From Aquimonas sp002352135 (GTDB taxonomy: Bacteria; Pseudomonadota; Gammaproteobacteria; Xanthomonadales; Xanthomonadaceae), in contig DAORND010000002.1 in NCBI GenBank assembly GCA_035440755.1, positions 41,957 through 105,956 on the forward strand: a stretch of DNA of 64,000 nucleotides. Direction: 5' to 3'. Under the pieces are notes generated by a model. The model did not search any database and was not told where the DNA came from. It saw only the letters and a list, made by a program, of their open reading frames with translations. A program made the translations under genes and the position numbers. Positions 1 through 7,563 of the stretch are shown in pieces (the first letter of the stretch is position 1; each line of letters opens with the position of its first letter).

Positions 1-1128
1 AGTGAGCACCTCGTAGACCACCGTCGGGGCGGTGGTGATCAGGTTGAGGTTGTATTCGCGCTCCAGGCGTTCCTGCACGATTTCCAGATGCAACATACCG
101 AGAAATCCGCAACGGAATCCGAAGCCCATCGCTTCCGAGCTTTCCGGCTCGAAACGCAAGGCAGCATCGTTGAGGCGGAGCTTTTCCAGCGCCTCGCGCA
201 AATTGGAAAAGTCATCCGCGTCGACTGGAAACAACCCCGCAAACACGCGCGGCTGCATCTCCTGAAAGCCCGGCAACGGCGAACTGGCGGGTTTCGCCGC
301 AGAGGTCAGCGTGTCCCCCACCGGCGCACCGTGAACATCCTTGATCGAGGCACACATCCAACCTACTTCGCCGGCGCCCAGTTTGCCCAGCACCTTGCGT
401 TTGGGGGTGAACACGCCCACCTGATCGATCTGATGCACGCGCCCGGTTGACATGACCAGAATCTTCTCGCCAGGTACCAGCTCGCCCTGCACCACACGAA
501 CCAGCGAGACCACGCCAAGGTAGTTGTCGAACCAGGAATCGATAATCAGCGCCTGCAGCCGATCCGTGTCGCCTACCTTCGGAGGCGGAATGCGCAGGAC
601 AATGGCTTCCAGTACATCCCTTACGTTCAGGCCCGTCTTGGCGCTGACTTGGAGCGCATCGGTGGCGTCGATGCCGATGACGGCCTCGATTTCGTCTTTG
701 ACGCGATCAGGGTCGGCGGTCGGCAGATCAATCTTGTTGAGTACCGGGATGACCTCCAATCCCTGCTCCACCGCCGTGTAGCAGTTGGCGACCGACTGCG
801 CCTCAACACCCTGCGCCGCGTCAACAACCAACAGTGCGCCTTCGCAGGCAGATAGCGAACGGCTGACCTCGTAACTGAAATCAACGTGGCCGGGCGTATC
901 GATGAAATTCAACTGGTAGGTCTGCCCATCGGCGGCCGTATACGGCAACGAGACTGACTGCGCCTTGATCGTGATGCCACGCTCGCGTTCGATGGGATTC
1001 GAGTCCAGTACCTGGGCTTCCATCTCACGTTCGGCGAGCCCGCCACAGATCTGGATGATGCGATCGGCCAAGGTGGACTTGCCGTGGTCAACGTGGGCAA
1101 TGATGGAAAAATTGCGGATGTGCTGCAT
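1..1128 (-). CDS. lepA: Elongation factor 4 (LepA), C-terminus cut by window edge
   Basis: Translational GTPase that acts on the ribosome and is thought to back-translocate or remodel stalled elongation complexes. The N-terminus starts MQHIRNFSIIAHVDHGKSTL, which carries the P-loop (AHVDHGKST). It is followed by the switch region (RERGITI), the DTPGHVDF motif and the NKIDLP guanine-specificity motif. Domain II and the start of the LepA-specific part follow, with the FRCGFLGMLHLEI segment near residue 345. About 376 codons are visible of roughly 600 expected; the remainder lies beyond base 1. The ATG at 1128 matches the usual LepA start. It is transcribed away from the binding-protein gene at 1362. 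Confidence 0.97.
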   Translation of the reverse strand, partial: MQHIRNFSIIAHVDHGKSTLADRIIQICGGLAEREMEAQVLDSNPIERERGITIKAQSVSLPYTAADGQTYQLNFIDTPGHVDFSYEVSRSLSACEGALLVVDAAQGVEAQSVANCYTAVEQGLEVIPVLNKIDLPTADPDRVKDEIEAVIGIDATDALQVSAKTGLNVRDVLEAIVLRIPPPKVGDTDRLQALIIDSWFDNYLGVVSLVRVVQGELVPGEKILVMSTGRVHQIDQVGVFTPKRKVLGKLGAGEVGWMCASIKDVHGAPVGDTLTSAAKPASSPLPGFQEMQPRVFAGLFPVDADDFSNLREALEKLRLNDAALRFEPESSEAMGFGFRCGFLGMLHLEIVQERLEREYNLNLITTAPTVVYEVLT

Positions 1129-1361
1129 GTGGCGGCGAAAACGCCGAATCCTTGATGGGTACGTCAGCGTCAATTATGCCAGAGCAGTAAGGTCACGACG
1201 TCTCTATTCCGCCAATCTGGGCGCTTGCCACCGACCGGGGCGCGATTCTTGCAGGTCGGTTCGAGGGTTGGCGGATCGTCATGGGCGCTTCTCGTGGGTG
1301 CCCGTGTTCTGCATCGCACCTAATGCCAATCATCCGATGCACGTCTCACATCGAGGCTCGT

Positions 1362-2240
1362 ATGTCGATTGACCACGACCCGCGGGAAAATCCGGAGGCG
1401 TCATTGCTGCGCAACCTGCGTTCGGGTTTTGCCACCCTGCTGGCTAGCGTCCTGGTGGGTTGGTGGCTGATCTATCCCGACGACCGTCCCAGCAGAACAG
1501 CCGGTGCCGACGCGCCGCTTCGGATCGGGTACGCCATCGAACCGCCCTACGCGTTCCTGGATGTCCATGGCAAATTGCGAGGCGAATCGATCGATGTGCT
1601 GCGCTACGTATTGCACCAGGAACACATCGATCATGTCGTCTGGCTGCACGTAGAGTTCGCCGATCTGTTGCACGAACTCAAGCATGACCGCATCGATATC
1701 GTTGCCGCAGGCATGTTTGCCACGCCGGAGCGGCGAAGAGAGGCTTATTTCAGTCGACCAACGGCGCGAGTGCGAGCGGCGATGCTGGTTCGTGATTCGG
1801 TGGACACGTCCAGTCAACTTAAAGACCTGGTCAGGCAGCCGACGCACCGCGTTGCAGTGATCGATGGAAGTGTTGAACAGACCACTCTGCAAGCAGCGGG
1901 CTGGCCAAGTGATCAGATTCATGCCTACTCCGATGCCGACGCCGCCATGGATGCGCTGGAGGGCGAACGCGTCGACATGCTTGCACTTTCCCTACCCTCC
2001 TTGCGGTGGCAAGTCCAACAACGAATGCTTGCTGATCGCTATCGCATTGTTGAATTGGCAGAAGTACCGCTTGGCTACCCAGCGTTTGCCGTGGCCCAGC
2101 GCGATCAGAAACGGGTTGAACAGATTGATCGAGTCCTCAACAACTACATTGGGAGTCCTGCGCACGTGCAATCGGTGCAGTCGTATGGATTCGAGTGGTC
2201 GGACGTGGTCTGGCCACTCGGTGCGGAGGCAAGCCGATGA
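1362..2240 (+). CDS. Membrane-anchored periplasmic solute-binding protein (family 3 type)
   Basis: Protein of 292 residues. An N-terminal hydrophobic segment (about residues 21-38) is followed by a family 3 solute-binding domain (about 53-275), recognisable from LRIGYAIEPPYAFLD near its start and the DIVAAGMFATPERR stretch. There is no lipobox, and the hydrophobic segment has no obvious cleavage site, so it may stay anchored in the inner membrane. No transporter genes are nearby. Its stop overlaps the start of a GGDEF-EAL gene (ATGA), so the likely role is ligand sensing for that protein rather than uptake; this is inference. ATG 1362 was chosen over the upstream in-frame starts because the extra N-terminal residues look non-coding. 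Confidence 0.8.
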   Translation: MSIDHDPRENPEASLLRNLRSGFATLLASVLVGWWLIYPDDRPSRTAGADAPLRIGYAIEPPYAFLDVHGKLRGESIDVLRYVLHQEHIDHVVWLHVEFADLLHELKHDRIDIVAAGMFATPERRREAYFSRPTARVRAAMLVRDSVDTSSQLKDLVRQPTHRVAVIDGSVEQTTLQAAGWPSDQIHAYSDADAAMDALEGERVDMLALSLPSLRWQVQQRMLADRYRIVELAEVPLGYPAFAVAQRDQKRVEQIDRVLNNYIGSPAHVQSVQSYGFEWSDVVWPLGAEASR

Positions 2241-5200
2241 CCGCCACGCCAAGACCGTTGAAAGGGCGATTGGTGACGCTTGGCATGTTATCCATGCATG
2301 TGCTCGGGATTTTTCTGATTGCTGCCGCATATCGCGCAACGGATACGCAGATCACGGCATTTGCAAGCGTCCTGCAGTCCGCTTCGACCATCCGCATCAG
2401 TGTTGAACGCGCAACCTCACTGTTACAACAGCAAACAAGTCAAGGATTGACCCCGAATCAGCGTGCCCGCGTCGTCGCTGAGCTGGATCGCGCGCGCTTG
2501 GCCGCCGGCGCCTTGATGGCGCAGTCCAATCCGGTTGAAGTCTCTTTGGAACCGAATATCGGGATTGAAGCCCAACGTCTGTCCGAAGAGATCACATCCA
2601 TCTCCCGTAACGTTCAAGTAAGTCTGCAGAATCCACGCGCTGTGAATCTGGAGCAACGTCGGAGCGATGCCACGTCACTGCGTCGGCACCTGAATGCCTT
2701 GGATGATGCTGTCGCCGCCGAAACTTCGCATCGGCGAATTGGCTTGTTCCGGATGTTTGCGTTCATCATGGCCGGCATTGGCCTCAGCGGCAGCGCCGCG
2801 CTCTGGTCCATCGTTGTTGCTGAACGTCGTCGGCTCAGGGCAGGAAGGACACTGATCGAACGGGATGACCAGCTACAGGCGTTGGTTGGCGCGGTCCCGG
2901 ATGTGATCGTGCTGGTGGATCGGCAGCTGAATATCCTCGCCAGCAGCAGCACTCACCCGACTTGGCGGTTGAGCAGATCAGGTGCCACAGGTCCTGACCC
3001 GTTGACCAACGCGCTCGACAGCGTGCTCGTGGGCCAGGTACGCAGTCTGGTCCAGGAGTGCATTCAATCCAAGCAGGTCATGTCGCTGTCATACAAGCGC
3101 GAAATCGAAGGGAAGACACTGCACTTCGATTCACGATGCAGTCCGCTACGTGGTCGTGAACAAGCAGTCTGGGTCAGTTGGGACATCAGTGCGCGCGTTT
3201 TCAGTGAGCACCGTGTTCGCACGCTTGGCAGGTACTACAACTTCTTGAGCCATGTGAACCAAGCGATCGTCTGGGTTGGAGACGAAGACAGTCTGATAGA
3301 TCGGATCTGTTCCGTGGCCACCCAGCACGGCGACTTTGCCTACGCCTGGTTCGCGACACGGCCGCCGGGACGGTTCGGCTTGCACGCCACACATCTGGTT
3401 CGCGCCAGCGGATCGGTGGATGACAGTCAACATGTCAGTGTTCTGGTTGAGCACCCCCAATCGCCCTTGCTATCGGCGATCAATAGCCAGTCCGTGGTCT
3501 GCTTGTCTCTAAACGACAACTCAGTGCAAGCCTCATGGCGCGCCCACATCATGCGTCTTGGACTGCCCGGCCTGGTCATGATACCGGTGCGATCCGACTA
3601 CTCAGAGCAGGCGATCACCCTTGGCGTGTTGGTGTTGCACAGCCGGGAACAGGGTGCTTTCGATGAGGAGCATCAGGTCCTATTCAATGAAATTGCCGGC
3701 GACGTCGCCTATGCCATCGGACGTATTCGACGTGACGCAGAACGGCAGCAGATGGCGGGGCGTGTCAGGCTGCATGCCACTGCGCTGGATGCCACGCGCG
3801 ATGGCGTTCTGGTGACCAATCCCCAAGGTGTTGTCCTGTCGGTCAACCGGGCATTCAGCAAGATCACTGGCATTTCCGAACACGACGCCATAGGCAAGAT
3901 CAGCTTTCTGCGTCAGATGTTGCAGGAGTCCGGCTATACGAGTGAGTTGATCGAGCAGTCGCTGCGGTCGGAAGGATTCTGGAAAGGTGAAATTCTTGGG
4001 CAATTGCCCTCAGGTCGAATGCACACCTTGGGGGTAACCGTCAGCCGCGTCACCGCAGAAAAAAGTGACCAAGAACATCGGGTGGTGGTGTTCTCCGATC
4101 TAACCCAACAACGTGAGGATGAAGCCCGGCTGCGCCGCGTTGCACAATTTGACCCATTGACCGGACTGCCAAACCGGAGCCTTCTGCTCAGCCGCTTGGA
4201 GCATGCGCTCCTGCAGCCGGACCGCCAAAAGAACGTGCTTGCCATTCTTTACATTGATTTGGATAGTTTTCGCACGATCAACGACAGTCTCGGCCATCAC
4301 CACGGTGACGAGCTGCTGCGGCAAGTCGCGCTTCGCTTGTCCGAGCACACTCCCCTCGGTTGCACTTTGGCGCGAATGGGCGGCGACGAGTTCGCCCTGC
4401 TGGGTGAAAACCTGGCAAATGCCGATATGGCGATGCAAATTGCCCGAGAACTCCATCGCGCAATGGACGAGCAACTCGAAATCGCCGAGTTCGAGCCTGT
4501 CTACGTGCAGGCGAGCATCGGTATCTGCGTCTGTCCACCGCATCAGGGCACGGCATCCGACTTGATCCGCAACGCCGAGCTGGCCATGTTCGAGGCCAAG
4601 CGCGCGGGACGCAATGCGATCCGTTTCTTCACCCTTGCCATGGGCGAAACGGCGGTTCTGCGCCTCGCAATCGAGACGCGCCTACGCCGTGCTTTGGCTG
4701 AGCACGAGTTCGTCCTTCACTACCAGCCGCTATGGGGCCTCAGCGGGGACAGCCTCGTTGGCGTTGAGGCATTGGTCCGCCTCAATCAACCCACATTGCC
4801 ACCATTAGGTCCCGCGGAGTTCATACCCGTGCTGGAGGATATCGGGCAGATCGAGGCGTTAGGAGACTGGGTGACGAGGGAGGCTTGCAGCCAAGCGGGC
4901 AGATGGTTGAATGCCGGCTGGGACTTCGGGGTGATGGCGATCAACCTATCCCCTGTCGAGGTCGCCAGGCACCCGGTAGAGCAACGAATCAAGGCAGCGC
5001 TTGAGGAGAGCGGCATTGCTCCCGAACGTATTGAACTGGAAATTACGGAGTCGGGTCTCATGGAACAAGGCGAACGCGCGGAGGACTTCCTGAAAAGCCT
5101 GCATGCGCTTGGCGTACGAATAGCGATTGATGACTTTGGTACGGGCTATTCGTCACTTGCCTACTTGCGGCGCTTCCCGGTCAACAAGCTGAAGATTGAT

Positions 5201-5434
5201 CGCAGCTTCATCTCTGCACTGACCACGGATGAGCGCAACGCAAGACTGGTCGACAGCATGCTTCAATTGGGCAGGAGTCTTGGCATCGAAGTCCTTGCCG
5301 AGGGCGTGGAAACGCCTGAGCAGGCGGATTACCTGCGCGAGCATGGATGCGAGACGATTCAGGGCTACTACATCAGCCCGCCGCTGACCGCAGAGCAGAT
5401 CTGGACGCGCTTCAGAACCGACACGCCTTGTTGA
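2237..5434 (+). CDS. Membrane PAS-GAF-PAS-GGDEF-EAL c-di-GMP turnover protein
   Basis: Protein of 1065 residues. The order is TM1 (about 12-31), a helical periplasmic region of about 135 residues, TM2 (about 170-195), PAS, GAF-like (about 330-505), a second PAS (about 510-620), GGDEF (about 635-795) and EAL (about 808-1060). The GGDEF motif is intact (ARMGGDEFAL) but the upstream RxxD inhibitory site is absent. The EAL domain keeps the EALVR, NLSP, ELEITES, DDFGTGYSSL, KIDRSF and AEGVET motifs, so it should be a working phosphodiesterase. ATG 2237 has a GGAGG-like ribosome site at 2224-2229 and overlaps the upstream stop by 4 bp, so the two proteins are probably made together. Net enzyme direction cannot be read from sequence. 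Confidence 0.92.
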   Translation: MTATPRPLKGRLVTLGMLSMHVLGIFLIAAAYRATDTQITAFASVLQSASTIRISVERATSLLQQQTSQGLTPNQRARVVAELDRARLAAGALMAQSNPVEVSLEPNIGIEAQRLSEEITSISRNVQVSLQNPRAVNLEQRRSDATSLRRHLNALDDAVAAETSHRRIGLFRMFAFIMAGIGLSGSAALWSIVVAERRRLRAGRTLIERDDQLQALVGAVPDVIVLVDRQLNILASSSTHPTWRLSRSGATGPDPLTNALDSVLVGQVRSLVQECIQSKQVMSLSYKREIEGKTLHFDSRCSPLRGREQAVWVSWDISARVFSEHRVRTLGRYYNFLSHVNQAIVWVGDEDSLIDRICSVATQHGDFAYAWFATRPPGRFGLHATHLVRASGSVDDSQHVSVLVEHPQSPLLSAINSQSVVCLSLNDNSVQASWRAHIMRLGLPGLVMIPVRSDYSEQAITLGVLVLHSREQGAFDEEHQVLFNEIAGDVAYAIGRIRRDAERQQMAGRVRLHATALDATRDGVLVTNPQGVVLSVNRAFSKITGISEHDAIGKISFLRQMLQESGYTSELIEQSLRSEGFWKGEILGQLPSGRMHTLGVTVSRVTAEKSDQEHRVVVFSDLTQQREDEARLRRVAQFDPLTGLPNRSLLLSRLEHALLQPDRQKNVLAILYIDLDSFRTINDSLGHHHGDELLRQVALRLSEHTPLGCTLARMGGDEFALLGENLANADMAMQIARELHRAMDEQLEIAEFEPVYVQASIGICVCPPHQGTASDLIRNAELAMFEAKRAGRNAIRFFTLAMGETAVLRLAIETRLRRALAEHEFVLHYQPLWGLSGDSLVGVEALVRLNQPTLPPLGPAEFIPVLEDIGQIEALGDWVTREACSQAGRWLNAGWDFGVMAINLSPVEVARHPVEQRIKAALEESGIAPERIELEITESGLMEQGERAEDFLKSLHALGVRIAIDDFGTGYSSLAYLRRFPVNKLKIDRSFISALTTDERNARLVDSMLQLGRSLGIEVLAEGVETPEQADYLREHGCETIQGYYISPPLTAEQIWTRFRTDTPC

Positions 5435-5494
5435 GCGAGACCCGCGATTCACTCAACCTGGCAACGCAGTCCAGGATGGACTGGTCAAGTGATC

Positions 5495-6292
5495 TCACTC
5501 AAGCAGAAAGCTGTCCGCATCCAACTGTGCCGGGAATCGTTCCCGATGCGCGAGCAGTCCCGCAGCGCTGAACTGGACGGTCACGGATTGCGCTTGCGCG
5601 CCGCATTCGATCAGGACTTGCCCCAAGGGATCGAGCGCCACACTATCTCCGGCATAGCTCAGATCGTTGCCATCCATGCCGACGCGATTCACGGCGGCCA
5701 CACAGGCAAGATTCTCGATGGCGCGGGCGCGCAGCAGGGTTTGCCAGGCATAGCGCCGCGCAGCCGGCCAATTGGCGGTCACCACCAGCAAGTCATAGTC
5801 GAACCTATCGGTTTGTTCGACACCAAACCGATTGCGCAGAAAGACGGGAAAGCGCAGGTCGTAGCAGACCACCGGGCAGATTCGCCAACCCTTCAAACTG
5901 ACGGTCAATCGGTCTGCGCCAGACGCATAGCGCAGGTGTTCTCCAGCCATGCGGAACAGATGCCGCTTGTCGTATTGGCTGATTCGTCCGTCCGGGTAAG
6001 CCCAGAGCAAGCGATTGAATACCTTCTCACCGTCGCGGATAACGACCGAGCCCGCCACGCACAGATCATGCGTGGCGGCCATTGCTTTAAGCCATGCCAC
6101 CGTCGCACCCTGCATCGTCTCGGCTTCGCCGACGGCGTCGTTGGAAAAGCCGCTGGTAAAGGTCTCAGGCAGCACGACCAGATCGGATCGACCGGCGACG
6201 CCGGCAATGTGTGCGCCATACAACGCGCGATTGGCTTCGGCATCGCGCCAGACGGTCGCGTCCTGAACCAGGGTGACGCGCAAATCCTGCAT
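5495..6292 (-). CDS. yafV: Omega-amidase of the nitrilase superfamily (YafV/Nit2 type)
   Basis: Cytosolic carbon-nitrogen hydrolase of 265 residues. Family members hydrolyse alpha-ketoglutaramate and alpha-ketosuccinamate to the keto acid and ammonia. The Glu-Lys-Cys triad is visible in LPETF, YDKRHLF and VCYDLRFP. It lies 14 bp downstream of an aminotransferase gene on the same strand; that pairing is the glutamine transaminase/omega-amidase arrangement. ATG 6292 (MQDLRVTLVQ) is preferred over an upstream in-frame start because nitrilase-fold proteins begin close to this beta strand. The specific substrate is assigned from family and context. Confidence 0.88.
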   Translation of the reverse strand: MQDLRVTLVQDATVWRDAEANRALYGAHIAGVAGRSDLVVLPETFTSGFSNDAVGEAETMQGATVAWLKAMAATHDLCVAGSVVIRDGEKVFNRLLWAYPDGRISQYDKRHLFRMAGEHLRYASGADRLTVSLKGWRICPVVCYDLRFPVFLRNRFGVEQTDRFDYDLLVVTANWPAARRYAWQTLLRARAIENLACVAAVNRVGMDGNDLSYAGDSVALDPLGQVLIECGAQAQSVTVQFSAAGLLAHRERFPAQLDADSFLLE

Positions 6293-6306
6293 TGTCCTTG
6301 CTCCAA

Positions 6307-7461
6307 TCAGATGGCACAGAGTCGCTGCGCCGCCAACTGCATGGTGGCGTCGGTCTTGGCGAAACACAGTCGCGCCAGTCGCAGATCCTTGGGGGGGGCG
6401 CGATAGAACGGCGACAGCGGAATCGCAGTAACCCCTTTTTCGACGGTCAGCCAGCGACAGAAATCAAGATCGTCGAGGTCGCTGATCGCGCTGTAGTCGA
6501 CCAACTGGAAATAGCCACCCGGCACATCGAGCAGACGGAACCGCGAATCCTTCAGCAGTGCGCGAAAGGCATCACGCTTCTGCTGGTAGAAGGAGGGCAG
6601 TTCGTGATAGTGCTCGGGTTGTTTTTCGAGCATCTCGGCGATGGCCCATTGTGCGGGCGTGAAACTGCAGAAGGTCAGGTACTGATGCACCTTGCGGAAC
6701 TCTGCACTCAGCGCCTTGGGCGCCACCGCATAACCCAACTTCCAGCCGGTGCAATGAAAGGTCTTGCCGAACGAACTGACCACGATGCTGCGTTCCGCCA
6801 GCTCAGGCACTCGCAACACGCTGGCATGCTCCCGTCCATCGAAAATGATGTGCTCGTAGACTTCATCCGACAGCAGAACGATGTCAGTGCCACGCAGAAT
6901 ATCCTGCAGCACCGACAGATCAGCGCCAGTCAGCACGGCACCGGACGGGTTATGTGGCGAGTTGATCATCAACATGCGGGTGCGTGGCGTGATGGCATCT
7001 TTCACGCGTGGCCAGTCGACGCTGAAGTCACTCGAATCGAGTGGGACGTGCACGGCCACAGCCCCAGCCAGATCCACGGCGGGTTCGTAGCAGTCATAGC
7101 AAGGGTCCAGCATAATCACTTCCTCGCCCGGACGAACACAGGCGTGAATGGCGGCGAAGATCGCTTCAGTGGCCCCACTGGTGACAGTTACCTCGCTTTC
7201 CGCGTCCACCTTGCGCCCGTACAGCGCCTCAGTCTTCAGCGCAATTTGCTGCCGCAACGGCAGGATGCCCATCATCGGCGAGTACTGATTCTTGCCTTCC
7301 CGCATCGCGCGAGCCAGTGCCTCACGCAGCAATTCAGGCACCTCGAAATCAGGAAAGCCCTGACCCAGATTTACCGCATTGTGTTCCATCGCCAACTGCG
7401 ACATCACAGTGAAAATCGTGGTGCCGACGCGCGGCAGCTTGGTTTCGATATACATGCTCAA
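6307..7461 (-). CDS. ybdL: PLP-dependent aminotransferase (methionine/glutamine transaminase type, YbdL-like)
   Basis: Class I/II aminotransferase of 384 residues. It has the N-terminal NLGQGFPDF motif, the SPHNPSGAV loop, LSDEVYEH, and the PLP-lysine segment SSFGKTFHCTGWKLGY. This matches the methionine aminotransferase (YbdL) and kynurenine/glutamine transaminase branch. Such enzymes transaminate methionine or glutamine against 2-oxo acids. The omega-amidase gene immediately downstream would remove the ketoglutaramate product when glutamine is the donor. The start is ATG 7461; a second ATG two codons later is equally possible. Confidence 0.9.
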   Translation of the reverse strand: MSMYIETKLPRVGTTIFTVMSQLAMEHNAVNLGQGFPDFEVPELLREALARAMREGKNQYSPMMGILPLRQQIALKTEALYGRKVDAESEVTVTSGATEAIFAAIHACVRPGEEVIMLDPCYDCYEPAVDLAGAVAVHVPLDSSDFSVDWPRVKDAITPRTRMLMINSPHNPSGAVLTGADLSVLQDILRGTDIVLLSDEVYEHIIFDGREHASVLRVPELAERSIVVSSFGKTFHCTGWKLGYAVAPKALSAEFRKVHQYLTFCSFTPAQWAIAEMLEKQPEHYHELPSFYQQKRDAFRALLKDSRFRLLDVPGGYFQLVDYSAISDLDDLDFCRWLTVEKGVTAIPLSPFYRAPPKDLRLARLCFAKTDATMQLAAQRLCAI

Positions 7462-7563
7462 TCAACTCTGGAAACAGTCCGAAAAATCTCAGCGTAACGC
7501 ACGGTTACGCGTGGAACGACAGGCGCGAGCCGCGCCATCCGCTCAATTTGTGACACCCCGAAC

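Noticed and set aside
5467..5483. 7-bp hairpin between the GGDEF-EAL gene and the amidase gene
   Set aside because: Short stem, 3-base loop and no T-tract; not enough to call a terminator.
6292..7497. 401-codon plus-strand frame over the aminotransferase
   Set aside because: Antisense shadow; the minus strand has intact PLP motifs.
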